30,501 nucleotides of DNA from positions 1 through 30,501 of the IMG/VR virus record IMGVR_UViG_3300027793_000220; one strand, 5' to 3'. The position numbers and the translations under genes were made by a program. Below are positions 1 to 6,739 of this stretch, one piece after another. Each line of letters begins with the position of its first letter. The stretch's first letter is position 1. The notes under the pieces were generated by a model. The model was not told where the DNA came from, made no database searches, and saw nothing but the letters and a program-made list of their open reading frames with translations. Source of the stretch: a virus.

Positions 1-163
1 AATCATTAAAAGTATCTTCAAGAACTTGAAGGAAGTTTTTATTATCTAAAGCTATATAATATTCAGTACATCTTATAGTTTTGTTGTTAGATACTACAAA
101 ATCCTTGAGAGAGTCAAGGATTCGTTTAAGTTCTTCCACTTCATACTGAAAAACTTCATTCAC
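1..163 (-). CDS. Hypothetical protein, C-terminus outside window
   Basis: Partial gene whose 3' end runs off the window. I chose a GTG start because the ATG four bases downstream is in a frame that soon stops, while the GTG frame stays open to base 1. An AGGAGA Shine-Dalgarno lies 8 bases upstream, and the start overlaps the gp59 stop as GTGA, indicating translational coupling. The 54 visible residues are acidic and look helical (EVEELKRILDSLKDF). I do not recognise the family; its position next to gp59 suggests a replication-block accessory gene, which is only inference. Confidence 0.7.
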   Translation of the reverse strand, partial: MNEVFQYEVEELKRILDSLKDFVVSNNKTIRCTEYYIALDNKNFLQVLEDTFND

Positions 164-750
164 AATACAATCTCCTTTAGAGTTTGTGTGTACTTTTCCT
201 TATCAATATTTAGGAATGATTTGTATTTTTTGATGCGTAAACTGACGGATTCCCACACTGGATCTAGTAGTTTCTTATCAAATTTTTTGGAAAAATTAAG
301 AATCATATCCAAAATTATGAAAGTTTCTATGGATATAGCGTTTTGTAAATACTTTTTAAGAATATCTGGATGGGAAGATCCCTGAATTTCAAATAACTGA
401 TTGAAGTTATCTTTATGCACAAAAACTGCAGCTTCTGTCTTAAAGAGATAGAAGAGACTTTGAGATCTCTTCAACCAGTTTGAATAATTTTTTTCACCGG
501 ATTCAATAATTTCACCGATCCAAAGTTTTGCGGGATCATCACATTCTACAAAATTAGCTAAGAAATATTGACGAATCTCGTCATCAGACTTTTGACGAGA
601 CATACGTTCAAAGAAGTATCGATCTTTCCTTTTGTTAAAGGACTCTTTGGAAGCTCTAGACTTTCCGCAATATTGAAAGTAATCGTAGTTTGATTTGGTG
701 AAATGATTCTTGAATGCCAGGTATGTTTTATATACCTCTATTGGCGTCAT
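160..750 (-). CDS. gp59: DNA helicase loader (T4 gp59-like)
   Basis: T4 gp59 loads the gp41 replicative helicase onto forked, gp32-coated DNA during recombination-dependent replication. This 196-aa protein is close to T4 gp59 in length (about 217 aa). From memory it aligns along its length: VYKTYLAFKNH near the N-terminus, KRKDRYFFERMS at about residues 41-52, LWIGEI at about 76-81, and a C-terminal KKYKSFLNIDKEK matching the T4 KAYRKILNIDSQK region. The start ATG overlaps the gp33 stop (TGATG), so the two are probably coupled. Context (exonuclease, gp33, phoH) fits a replication/late-gene block. Identification is by recalled similarity, not by search. Confidence 0.9.
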   Translation of the reverse strand: MTPIEVYKTYLAFKNHFTKSNYDYFQYCGKSRASKESFNKRKDRYFFERMSRQKSDDEIRQYFLANFVECDDPAKLWIGEIIESGEKNYSNWLKRSQSLFYLFKTEAAVFVHKDNFNQLFEIQGSSHPDILKKYLQNAISIETFIILDMILNFSKKFDKKLLDPVWESVSLRIKKYKSFLNIDKEKYTQTLKEIVL

Positions 751-1013
751 CAGAATACTAATTTAGCACGACTTGTTTTTTTCAGAAAGTTAAGTTGGGT
801 TGCCTCATGTTTTAGTTTCTCTTTCAGTGGTTTTGAAATGAGTTTTGAAACTGACTCAAATTCAATACCATTTTCTTCACAATAAGTGACGATGGCTTCA
901 ATATAATTAATTTTTGAATTCATCACAAGATGTTCAATGTCTTGTGCAAACTTAGACTGACAGAGAAATTTTTCTTTAATGAGTGAATTTACATCTTCAG
1001 TGTTGTTCTGCAT
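750..1013 (-). CDS. gp33: Late transcription co-activator (T4 gp33-like)
   Basis: T4 gp33 bridges host RNA polymerase and the gp45 sliding clamp to activate late promoters. The C-terminal two thirds match T4 gp33 by recalled alignment: the IEHLV...YIEAIVTYCEENGIEFESVSKLIS helix pattern, here given in part, followed by EKLKHEAT. It ends in LVF, a hydrophobic tail like the clamp-binding end of T4 gp33 (FLL). I chose the ATG at 1013 (87 aa, 17-base overlap with the exonuclease). Upstream ATGs at 1112 and 1094 would give a 98-116 base overlap. The chosen start has no good Shine-Dalgarno; the one at 1094 has GGAG 12 bases upstream, so the start is uncertain. The T4-type late boxes before the fibre genes are its expected targets. 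Confidence 0.8.
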   Translation of the reverse strand: MQNNTEDVNSLIKEKFLCQSKFAQDIEHLVMNSKINYIEAIVTYCEENGIEFESVSKLISKPLKEKLKHEATQLNFLKKTSRAKLVF

Positions 1014-1683
1014 GGGTTTCGGTATGATGAGCGACGAACTCTCGGATGTATTTGGTAAGAAGTTTAATATAGTAACCTTTGTTTCTTTTTTCATAGACGA
1101 AGCATTCTCCATTGTCAGCGACCATAATAGTAATCAGTTTTTGGACTGGAATACCAGTCATTTCATAATACATGCAAGCATATGCTGTTTCCTGGACAAA
1201 GTAATTTTCAATCCATTCTTCAGGTTTTATTTTTTTTGAAGTCTTGAAGTCAATGACTGCGAGCTCTCCCTCGTACTCTGCGATGCAATCAACTCTACCC
1301 GCGAGTCCCAAGTAGTCACTATAAAGTGACTTTTCTAAAGCATGTATATTATTTATACGATCTAGATAGGGTTTAGCTGCAAGAAAAAGGTACTTCGTAA
1401 TAGGAAGGGGATTATATTTGTCAATATCTTCATTCAACAAATACTTTTCAACAATATCGTGAAACTTAGTTCCTTTTTCTGTAGCAACCTTAGTAATCTT
1501 ATTGGCTTCTTCCTCACCAACTTTCTTACGCCAGTCAATAAATTTCTGTCTACCATAAAAACTGGTGACAGAAGTGATAGAGGGATACAATCTACCAGAA
1601 GGAACCCGATAAAAACGAGTTCCTTCAATACTTTGGGCTTGTAGATCAACCTCTTCTTTTAAATAATCTAGATGGACAAACAT
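997..1683 (-). CDS. PD-(D/E)XK exonuclease, MGME1/RecB-like
   Basis: A 228-aa nuclease of the RecB/Cas4-type PD-(D/E)XK fold. Visible active-site elements are GTKFHDIVE (His75), GRVD (Asp132), IDFKT (Asp145, Lys147) and QETAY (Gln164, Tyr168). The spacing fits the RecB-like subfamily that includes mitochondrial MGME1, a single-strand exonuclease that trims flaps. A role in processing recombination or replication ends fits its place between phoH and gp33/gp59. Its start overlaps the phoH stop (TAATG). No frameshift is visible, and all catalytic residues are present. Confidence 0.85.
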   Translation of the reverse strand: MFVHLDYLKEEVDLQAQSIEGTRFYRVPSGRLYPSITSVTSFYGRQKFIDWRKKVGEEEANKITKVATEKGTKFHDIVEKYLLNEDIDKYNPLPITKYLFLAAKPYLDRINNIHALEKSLYSDYLGLAGRVDCIAEYEGELAVIDFKTSKKIKPEEWIENYFVQETAYACMYYEMTGIPVQKLITIMVADNGECFVYEKRNKGYYIKLLTKYIREFVAHHTETHAEQH

Positions 1684-2441
1684 TACATACCTAAAGCCAA
1701 CTTTGTAACAATATAGTTTTTGACAAGTCCAGAACGAACAATATCATCAACACCAAATTCTACACTGGAAAAATCATATTCCATTGCACGAATGATTTTC
1801 ATAAAATCTAGAATACCATTCTTTTCGTGAGTTTTAACAAGATCAGATTGAGTAGCATCACCACAAAAAATAATCTTACTATTTTCACCAATACGAGTAA
1901 TTATACTATCTAATTCGTGAAAGTTCAAGTTTTGCATTTCATCAACAAGAACAATCGCGTTATCTAGTGTAGTACCACGAATGAATGATGTAGACCAGAA
2001 TGAAATAGTTTCTTGACCCTTTAGATTGCCATAAAGCATTTCAAAGTCCGCATCAGAAGGCAACTCAAACATGTACTTACACATGTTCTTGTATGGAATC
2101 TGATAGAGTGAAGACTTATCTTCATGGTCTCCAGGCAAGAATCCAATTTCTCTTGTAGCGACTAGAGAACGAACAATATAAACCTTTTCATAAGGAGTTC
2201 TTTCGTCTAAAACATCCTTAAGTGCTAAGTATAATCCTACAAAAGTTTTACCTGTTCCCGCTGCACCATAGGCAAAAATGTTTTTACCTTTTTTATATTC
2301 ATCAAAAAATACTTTTTGATTGTCAGTCAGTGGTGAAATATCCACCATCAAATCAGAATTAATTGGTTTTTTACGACGCAGTTGTTTTGCGCTCATGCCA
2401 ATCCCAATGTTGCCGTTAGATGTCTTTCTTTGTCTTGCCAT
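1683..2441 (-). CDS. phoH: PhoH-like P-loop ATPase
   Basis: A 252-aa PhoH-family NTPase, common in marine phages and once used as a phage marker gene; its role in infection is unresolved, with RNA metabolism or phosphate stress proposed. The Walker A motif is GAAGTGKT at residues 59-66, Walker B is IVLVDEMQN at about 163-171, and a downstream sensor-like CGDATQSD follows at about 193-200. A short basic tail (MARQRK, then LRRKKP) precedes the ATPase core. It starts directly after the stop of the 82-aa gene upstream (TAA-ATG) and overlaps the exonuclease by one base, so it sits in the replication operon. Confidence 0.95.
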   Translation of the reverse strand: MARQRKTSNGNIGIGMSAKQLRRKKPINSDLMVDISPLTDNQKVFFDEYKKGKNIFAYGAAGTGKTFVGLYLALKDVLDERTPYEKVYIVRSLVATREIGFLPGDHEDKSSLYQIPYKNMCKYMFELPSDADFEMLYGNLKGQETISFWSTSFIRGTTLDNAIVLVDEMQNLNFHELDSIITRIGENSKIIFCGDATQSDLVKTHEKNGILDFMKIIRAMEYDFSSVEFGVDDIVRSGLVKNYIVTKLALGM

Positions 2442-2690
2442 TTAGATTTTCTTTACACGAGAACCAGGCGCTTTTCCGGCCTTAGTGAGAACATCATTCC
2501 AGCCTGGATTTCTGGAAATGAGTTTGTCTTTCCACTCGCCTACTTCACCAGAACCAGGACAAGTAGATGGATCACTCCAATCTCTATCCCAGTCCGGATT
2601 ATCTAACTTCCACTGAGACCAGTCGTGAACACTCATATTCACTTCTTTCTGTTCACCAGTGACTTTGTTTATAACAGGATAGGTCGCCAT
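2442..2690 (-). CDS. Hypothetical 82-aa protein, Trp/Asp-rich
   Basis: A small soluble protein, apparently the first gene of the phoH-exonuclease-gp33-gp59 run. It has an N-terminal TYPVINKVTGEQKEV segment, a WSQWKLDNPDWDRDWSDPST stretch rich in Trp and Asp, and a basic tail ending in RVKKI. I recall similar small proteins upstream of phoH in other cyanomyoviruses but know no function. There is no Shine-Dalgarno in front of the ATG; a possible late box (AATAAATA) lies 26 bases upstream. Confidence 0.75.
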   Translation of the reverse strand: MATYPVINKVTGEQKEVNMSVHDWSQWKLDNPDWDRDWSDPSTCPGSGEVGEWKDKLISRNPGWNDVLTKAGKAPGSRVKKI

Positions 2691-2715
2691 TTAATTAATA
2701 AAATTCAGTATGATT

Positions 2716-2723
2716 TATTTATT
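2716..2723 (-). promoter_or_regulatory. Possible late promoter box AATAAATA
   Basis: AATAAATA on the minus strand fits the NATAAATA late box reported for T4-like cyanophages. It lies 26 bases before the ATG at 2690 and overlaps the stop of the GT2 gene. It could start a phoH/gp59 transcript. In such AT-rich DNA the match could be chance. Confidence 0.3.
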
Positions 2724-3570
2724 GTGCAATTTTATATGCAGTATAGTGTTGAGGAGATTCTTGTTGTATGTCCCATTTTACCATAGGTTCTACATAATAA
2801 TCACTATCTTCTTTTAATTTGAATTTCTTGTAGTTAATTCTATTATGTTTTTCCAGAATTAACCGATGTACAACATTATCATCTTCAATATTATTGAATT
2901 TTTTAATGTGGTCTCTGATTGCGACTTCAATATGTTTGTTCTCACAATAAGCTTTAAAGTTTTCTACTCGTTTTTTCGTTGCGTGTGGTAATGAAAATAG
3001 AGTCTTTTCCTTAAAGTTTATGTTTACATGATTCAAACCCAAAATTAATAACCGTTCATATATCTCAGTATCCTCCCAAGCAGCAAACTTATCCATGTTT
3101 TCATTATATCCACCAATTTTCATATAATTTTCCTTTGATATGTACAAAGTACCCCAAAGGGGTTTTATATATTTGTATTTTTGGTAGACATGTCTTGAAT
3201 CAAGTTTTTCATGAGTAAAGTGCCATGTTTCATCCGTACCAGTTAAAAATGATTCATCATCAATAGTATGGTGATCAAAAAAATTAAAGTATGGATTCAT
3301 AACAGTATCAGAATCCAATTTTAAAATATAATCGCTTTTAACTAAAGATGCAGCCAGGTTCAATGGTTGGGGTTGATTGAAGTAAGGTTCCCACGGAACA
3401 GTAATGATTTTAATTCTACTGTCTAATCGAGTCAGATGTGACACTGGTTCATCAGAGTTCCAATCTGTGACGATGATTTCCTCAACCTCATCAAATTGAA
3501 TCCATGAACTTATGGATACGGCTAAGGCCTCACCTCTATTCTTACATGCTGATATTATAGAAACACTCAT
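2719..3570 (-). CDS. GT2-type glycosyltransferase (GT-A fold), copy B
   Basis: A 283-aa family 2-like glycosyltransferase that would transfer a sugar from a nucleotide-sugar donor. The N-terminal SVSIISACKNRGEAL is the nucleotide-binding beta-strand region, LKLDSDTVM at about residues 88-96 carries the metal-binding DxD, and GGYNENMDKFAAWEDTEIY at about 153-171 is the acceptor/ED motif (EDTE). No membrane segment is visible. It is a tandem paralogue of the next upstream gene, of identical length, with an ATGA overlap. A 53-bp stretch is identical in both copies. Target unknown: host surface glycan, virion protein or phage DNA are all possible. Confidence 0.85.
   Translation of the reverse strand: MSVSIISACKNRGEALAVSISSWIQFDEVEEIIVTDWNSDEPVSHLTRLDSRIKIITVPWEPYFNQPQPLNLAASLVKSDYILKLDSDTVMNPYFNFFDHHTIDDESFLTGTDETWHFTHEKLDSRHVYQKYKYIKPLWGTLYISKENYMKIGGYNENMDKFAAWEDTEIYERLLILGLNHVNINFKEKTLFSLPHATKKRVENFKAYCENKHIEVAIRDHIKKFNNIEDDNVVHRLILEKHNRINYKKFKLKEDSDYYVEPMVKWDIQQESPQHYTAYKIAQ
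3338..3390. repeat. 53-bp perfect repeat, copy 1
   Basis: Identical over 53 bases to 4186-4238, in the same position within the paralogous GT2 gene. It encodes the FNQPQPLNLAASLVK segment. Identity includes the wobble positions, unlike the flanking paralogous sequence. Confidence 0.95.
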
Positions 3571-4418
3571 ACCTTAACAGCTTCATATACTTGGTCATTT
3601 ATTTGGGTAACTTCCCACTTGTAAATTGGTTCACAATAAGGATCTGCTTCCGCAGTTACCTCCTCACTGTATTTGTCTTTCTCGTGTAAGTCAAGTATTT
3701 CCAACATTCTAGAAGATGTTGGAAATACATTGTGATTTTTATCTTTACATAATTTTGCTATGTAAGTATAAAGATCGTCTCCCACAAAATCTTTTCCAAA
3801 TTCACTCAAAATTTTAGTTATACTTTCAAATGACTCAAAGTTCTTTACCCTTTCTTTATTTGAATGTGGAATATGTAAAGCAGATAATTTCTGAGAGTCT
3901 ATTAGAACTGGATTGAGACCATATGATATTAATCTCGCAGCCAATTCATCATCTTCTGCTGCATAATATTTACCCATACTTTCGTTGTATCCACCAATTT
4001 CTTTAAAGATTTGGGTTTTTACATATAGTAGTCCCCAAAGAGGATGTAAAAACTCAAAATCCAATCCCTGCAACAGGTTATTTGATCCAGTAATAAAAGA
4101 CTTTTCTTCAATTTTGTGGAAGTCAAAAAAGTTAAAATAAGGATTAAGGATATGATCGCAATCTAATTTTAAAAGATACTCACTCTTAACTAAAGATGCA
4201 GCCAGGTTCAATGGTTGGGGTTGATTGAAGTAAGGTTCATCTTTTACATTAATGATTTTTACCTTTTCACTTAAAATAGTTAAATGATCTATAGGTTCGT
4301 CCGAATTCCAATTCGTAACGATGATTTCTTCAACCTCATCAAATTGCATCCATGAAGCCATGGATATAGCCAAAGCTTTCTTTCTATTTTTACATGCTGT
4401 TATGATAGAAACGGACAT
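3567..4418 (-). CDS. GT2-type glycosyltransferase (GT-A fold), copy A
   Basis: A 283-aa paralogue of the downstream gene. I took the ATG at 4418, because the longer frame begins at a TTG inside the upstream gene and because this start gives exactly the same length and N-terminus (MSVSII) as the sister copy. Visible motifs are SVSIITACKNRKKAL, the DxD-equivalent LKLDCDHIL (Asp-Cys-Asp) and GGYNESMGKYYAAEDDEL with the EDDE acceptor motif. N-terminal halves of the copies are very similar, while C-termini diverge. A 13-bp perfect hairpin lies in its 3' part (3695-3728). The start lies one base after the stop of the 59-aa gene. Confidence 0.85.
   Translation of the reverse strand: MSVSIITACKNRKKALAISMASWMQFDEVEEIIVTNWNSDEPIDHLTILSEKVKIINVKDEPYFNQPQPLNLAASLVKSEYLLKLDCDHILNPYFNFFDFHKIEEKSFITGSNNLLQGLDFEFLHPLWGLLYVKTQIFKEIGGYNESMGKYYAAEDDELAARLISYGLNPVLIDSQKLSALHIPHSNKERVKNFESFESITKILSEFGKDFVGDDLYTYIAKLCKDKNHNVFPTSSRMLEILDLHEKDKYSEEVTAEADPYCEPIYKWEVTQINDQVYEAVKV
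3695..3728. repeat. 13-bp perfect inverted repeat inside GT2 gene
   Basis: Arms 3695-3707 and 3716-3728 are perfectly complementary over 13 bases with an 8-base loop (TCTAGAAG on the plus strand). It is fully inside coding sequence (region encoding VFPTSSRMLEI). The minus-strand transcript would fold into a stable hairpin. No U-tract follows, so it is not a standard terminator. Confidence 0.85.
4186..4238. repeat. 53-bp perfect repeat, copy 2
   Basis: Second copy of the 53-base identity shared with 3338-3390. It lies at the homologous codons of the other GT2 gene, 848 bases away. Confidence 0.95.
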
Positions 4419-4419
4419 T

Positions 4420-4599
4420 TTATTGACTGATCTCAAGTTCGGAATAATCTAGTTTTTGAAGTTCTTCTGGTTTGATTTCTTTAGTAACAAACTTTCCATC
4501 TTCATTATACTCTACGATATAATTATTTTCTGTGGTATCAACAATCGTGCATGTAGTCCAGGCTTCGTCTTTTGATACTGCTTTAGTTTGGTAGTACAT
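4420..4599 (-). CDS. Hypothetical 59-aa protein
   Basis: A short ORF found by reading the gap between thyX and the GT2 pair. It begins MYYQTKAVSKDEAW and has a strong Shine-Dalgarno (GGAGG, 6 bases before the ATG). It ends one base before the GT2 start. The protein is acidic, with an alternating pattern that suggests a small beta structure (TCTIVDTTENNYIVEYNEDG) and a helical C-terminus. I do not recognise the family. The good ribosome site and tight packing support it being real. Confidence 0.7.
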   Translation of the reverse strand: MYYQTKAVSKDEAWTTCTIVDTTENNYIVEYNEDGKFVTKEIKPEELQKLDYSELEISQ

Positions 4600-4630
4600 G
4601 TGTTACCTCCTTAGGCGGCATTGGTATATA

Positions 4631-5263
4631 TTACCATTCCAGGGCTTCTGAAACGGATGGGAATTGTTCGGTAAATACTCTCCTACATTCCAAAGCGATG
4701 TCCATATGTTCCTTTTGAGTCCCGTGTGCAGAACGAAGATTGATGTAATGTATCCAAGAACGGCATGAGCCCGTCATATAGATGCGTGTGGGAGTCGCCA
4801 AGGGGAGTACAAAGCGAGCACACTCCTTTGCGACCTCATACTCTAGGAGTTCCTTGTAGAGTTCCTGGGCAGCGTCAAAATGATCCTGGATCTTTGCGTA
4901 TAAATGAATCTTCAGATCTACTGGAAGGTCATCAATGGAGTTCTGACGGTTCTTTGTGTCCTGACGACGAAGTTCAGGCAAAGGAATATCTTCTCCTAAG
5001 AGATTGGTGTCTGCATATCGTTGAGAAAATTCTTGAAATGTAAAAGACCTATGACGCAAAATTTGGGCCGCAATGCCACGAGTCGTCTCAATCTCAAGGG
5101 TCATAGTAGACTGTTCAAAAACAGACCAATGATTATGCTTAATACAATAAGCAAGCAACTTGGCATAGTTTTGGTTGTCTTGATTCGCAGGATTAGAAAC
5201 TCGCGCAATATACGCCATTGTTTGTTCTGCATCAGGAGTGATAGAAATAAGTTTTACAGTCAT
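4631..5263 (-). CDS. thyX: FAD-dependent thymidylate synthase ThyX
   Basis: ThyX makes dTMP from dUMP using methylene-tetrahydrofolate, FAD and NADPH, supplying nucleotides for phage DNA synthesis. The signature RHRxxSxxxxSxRY-type motif is present as RHRSFTFQEFSQRY at residues 70-83. The N-terminal SVFEQSTMTLEIETTRGI is also typical, and the 210-aa length is normal for the family. GAGG lies 6 bases before the ATG and overlaps the stop of the preceding 56-aa gene. ThyX is the usual thymidylate synthase of cyanobacteria and their myoviruses, consistent with the proposed host. Confidence 0.97.
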   Translation of the reverse strand: MTVKLISITPDAEQTMAYIARVSNPANQDNQNYAKLLAYCIKHNHWSVFEQSTMTLEIETTRGIAAQILRHRSFTFQEFSQRYADTNLLGEDIPLPELRRQDTKNRQNSIDDLPVDLKIHLYAKIQDHFDAAQELYKELLEYEVAKECARFVLPLATPTRIYMTGSCRSWIHYINLRSAHGTQKEHMDIALECRRVFTEQFPSVSEALEW

Positions 5264-5271
5264 TTAAGTCC

Positions 5272-5442
5272 TCAATCGGGGTAACCATCATCGTCTTCAA
5301 AGATCTCATCGTAATCTGAGATGTGATCTTCTTTTTGTTTTACTTGTCGATAAGAATCTGGATCAGAATAAATTTCTGATTTGAGCGCAGATACAAGTGA
5401 CTCCAGATTTCTTACAATTAATTTGAGTCTTTCTTTGTCCAT
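5272..5442 (-). CDS. Hypothetical 56-aa acidic protein
   Basis: A small ORF missed by length cut-offs. It starts MDKERLKLIVRNLESLVSAL (helical) and ends in an acidic tail (YDEIFEDDDGYPD). Its stop codon overlaps the thyX ribosome site, which argues for coupled expression. The start has no clear Shine-Dalgarno. It follows a strong terminator at 5474-5500 by about 30 bases, so its transcript must start close by or read through. Function unknown. Confidence 0.7.
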   Translation of the reverse strand: MDKERLKLIVRNLESLVSALKSEIYSDPDSYRQVKQKEDHISDYDEIFEDDDGYPD

Positions 5443-5473
5443 GATTATGCATAGTCTCTTACAATTTTACTAC

Positions 5474-5500
5474 AAAAAAAGGAGGGTGTAAACCCTCCTT
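5474..5500 (-). terminator. Rho-independent terminator
   Basis: On the minus strand a 9-bp perfect stem (AAGGAGGGT / ACCCTCCTT) with a TTAC loop is followed by seven U. It lies just after the 28-aa membrane peptide gene and ends the operon of small genes upstream, before the thyX segment. Confidence 0.92.
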
Positions 5501-5508
5501 CTAAAAAT

Positions 5509-5595
5509 TCATTTATAAATCCATTGAATGTATAGTGAGAATCCAACAGTTAATAGAGTGATCATTGCTGTTGCAGAAATAAGGAATTGTGCCAT
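5509..5595 (-). CDS. 28-aa single-span membrane peptide
   Basis: The sequence MAQFLISATAMITLLTVGFS followed by LYIQWIYK is almost entirely one hydrophobic helix with a short charged end. It starts within the stop of the 32-aa gene (TAATG), so it is translationally coupled, and it ends 9 bases before the terminator. It resembles in size and shape the tiny subunits of photosynthetic complexes, but I cannot assign it to one. Could be a membrane-targeted phage effector. Confidence 0.6.
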   Translation of the reverse strand: MAQFLISATAMITLLTVGFSLYIQWIYK

Positions 5596-5693
5596 TACTT
5601 TGCACCAATTAATTGTACTAACTTGGCTTGATGCTGACGATCTTCTTTTTGTTTTTTATCTTTGATGAGTTGAAGAAAATTAAGTTTTTTCAT
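5595..5693 (-). CDS. 32-aa basic peptide
   Basis: MKKLNFLQLIKDKKQKEDRQ continues to a LVQLIGAK end: a short, charged, probably helical peptide. It has a good Shine-Dalgarno (GGGAGGAAGCAAA before the ATG), overlaps the upstream stop as ATGA, and overlaps the downstream membrane peptide start as TAATG. The double coupling is the main support. Function unknown. Confidence 0.6.
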   Translation of the reverse strand: MKKLNFLQLIKDKKQKEDRQHQAKLVQLIGAK

Positions 5694-5854
5694 TTTGCTT
5701 CCTCCCAGTTCCAGTTATTGCATGGACGGTAGGCAACACCACGATACTTATTTTGTGGATGTGCTGGTGCATGTGTTTCAGAATACCAGTGTTGATATTC
5801 TTGTTTTGGGGTGTCAGTATTATACTTGCACCCACGATAGGTTGCTTGTGACAT
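5690..5854 (-). CDS. DUF4278-like 54-aa protein
   Basis: It contains two short YRG motifs, YRGCKYNTDTP at the N-terminus and KYRGVAYRP at the C-terminus. This is the pattern I know from the cyanobacterial DUF4278 family (YRGxxY...P...YRGxxYR). The ATG has AGGAG 8 bases upstream. The family is widespread in cyanobacteria without a known function, so this looks like a host-derived small protein. It overlaps the next gene by ATGA. Confidence 0.75.
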   Translation of the reverse strand: MSQATYRGCKYNTDTPKQEYQHWYSETHAPAHPQNKYRGVAYRPCNNWNWEEAK

Positions 5855-5894
5855 TAGGTTTTCTCCTTAGGGGTTTAAGTTAAAGAGCGTTCCT

Positions 5895-6101
5895 TCAGTC
5901 GGCTTTTGCGTCTATGGGGCAATTCTTTGGGGTAATCTGTTTGATCTCCCAAATAATATCATTCTTTACATGGTTGGAAATGTCGTGTTTAAGGACTCTT
6001 CCTGCCATCAGTTGTGCTTGTAAACAAGTGAGAATGATTGCTTCCATAGATGAACGATCCGTTCCGAGTCGGCTTACTTCCGTCCTATTAGGTTTTAACA
6101 C
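5895..6101 (-). CDS. Hypothetical 68-aa protein
   Basis: It begins at GTG (6101), overlapping the end of the secreted-protein gene by 7 bases. The sequence contains a helical MEAIILTCLQAQLMAGRVL segment and a C-terminal IIWEIKQITPKNCP. There is no obvious Shine-Dalgarno, and the internal Met19 is an alternative start. The conserved look and the close coupling to the exported protein suggest the two act together; this is inference. No membrane span. Confidence 0.65.
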   Translation of the reverse strand: MLKPNRTEVSRLGTDRSSMEAIILTCLQAQLMAGRVLKHDISNHVKNDIIWEIKQITPKNCPIDAKAD

Positions 6102-6301
6102 TTGGTAACTACGTCTTTTCGTAGTTCTAATAGCAATTGGTCTTCTTTTCTTTGGTGTACTACATCGTCGTTTTTAACGATGTCCATTAGTTCCCACGCT
6201 GTATCACAACTTATTGTGACTAGAAATTCAGTCTTAGTAGGTTGTGGTGAAGCAAAAGAAAGAAGTGGAACCCATGCTAAAAGCAAAAGTGCTTTAGTCA
6301 T
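6095..6301 (-). CDS. Small exported protein with signal peptide
   Basis: A 68-aa protein with a clear N-terminal signal: MTK, a hydrophobic core ALLLLAWVPLL, and a likely cleavage after SFA. The mature part has two Cys (ISCDTAW and the C-terminal TKC), which could form a disulphide in the periplasm. It is preceded by a good sigma-70 promoter (6322-6351), making it the first gene of a unit. Periplasmic action during infection is inferred; the mature domain is not one I recognise. Confidence 0.75.
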   Translation of the reverse strand: MTKALLLLAWVPLLSFASPQPTKTEFLVTISCDTAWELMDIVKNDDVVHQRKEDQLLLELRKDVVTKC

Positions 6302-6312
6302 AGGATGAACGT

Positions 6313-6333
6313 TAGGAGATTAGTATACTCCTA
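6313..6333. repeat. Inverted repeat across a promoter -10, operator-like
   Basis: Arms TAGGAG (6313-6318) and CTCCTA (6328-6333) are perfectly complementary with a 9-base spacer that contains the -10 element TATACT of the promoter at 6322-6351. The position is what a repressor site would have, but the arms are only 6 bp. Confidence 0.4.
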
Positions 6334-6351
6334 TTCACTCTATGTAGTCAA
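6322..6351 (-). promoter_or_regulatory. Sigma-70 type promoter for exported-protein gene
   Basis: Minus strand TTGACT (6346-6351), an 18-base spacer and TATACT (6322-6327). It is 21 bases before the ATG at 6301, in a 75-base gap. The sequence fits a host-type early phage promoter. A short GTAAC-AAAT-GTTAC palindrome (6360-6373) lies just upstream. Confidence 0.55.
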
Positions 6352-6376
6352 CCACTTTTGTAACATTTGTTACCAT

Positions 6377-6697
6377 TTAATCTCTTTGACGCCAATCTTC
6401 GGGTTTATCTTTTGTCCACCAGTCAACCATATCATCTATATCGTCAAAACCACGCTTACCAAATCGTTCATGTCCCAAACCACCGATGTCAAGTTGATTT
6501 AAAAAATCATCCATGTCTCCCTTCATCATGTCAGGATTTTCTGCTGTTCTTCTTGCTTGTCTTAAGATTGTTCCTGCAGTTCGATTTGCTTTTGCAAGTT
6601 TTTCTGCCCAAATCATTTCGTCAAGACTTACTTCTTCACGAGCAACGATTTTATTGCAAATGCCTTCAAGTCTTAGACGATACTGCGTTGAAAGCAT
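6377..6697 (-). CDS. Hypothetical 106-aa charged protein
   Basis: A soluble, highly charged protein: an N-terminal helical part (LSTQYRLRLEGICNKIVARE, EVSLDEMIWAEKLAKANRTA) and a C-terminal acidic part ending DDMVDWWTKDKPEDWRQRD. The ATG has GGAG 7 bases upstream. I recall similar proteins with the DKPDDWRQRD ending in other cyanomyoviruses, function unknown. It has its own early/late control region (6718-6739). Confidence 0.75.
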   Translation of the reverse strand: MLSTQYRLRLEGICNKIVAREEVSLDEMIWAEKLAKANRTAGTILRQARRTAENPDMMKGDMDDFLNQLDIGGLGHERFGKRGFDDIDDMVDWWTKDKPEDWRQRD

Positions 6698-6717
6698 AAT
6701 TATTCTCCATATAGGAT

Positions 6718-6739
6718 TATTTAGAATGTAATTATATCA
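6718..6739 (-). promoter_or_regulatory. Extended -10 promoter plus CTAAATA late box
   Basis: TGATATAAT (6731-6739) is a perfect extended -10 (TGnTATAAT) with no good -35. Seven bases downstream is CTAAATA (6718-6724), the variant late box I recall for the cyanophage S-PM2. It precedes the 106-aa gene by about 20 bases and overlaps the end of speD. Confidence 0.45.

Noticed and set aside
4418-4436. Longer N-terminus for GT2 copy A from a TTG at 4436
   Set aside because: The extension lies inside the 59-aa gene; the ATG at 4418 matches the paralogue start and length.
4622-4636. Short inverted repeat TGGTA...TACCA at the thyX stop
   Set aside because: Only 5-bp arms in AT-rich sequence, overlapping a stop codon; no promoter near.
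4765-5284. Plus-strand open frames inside thyX
   Set aside because: Antisense to a clear thyX; shadow frames without start signals or family resemblance.
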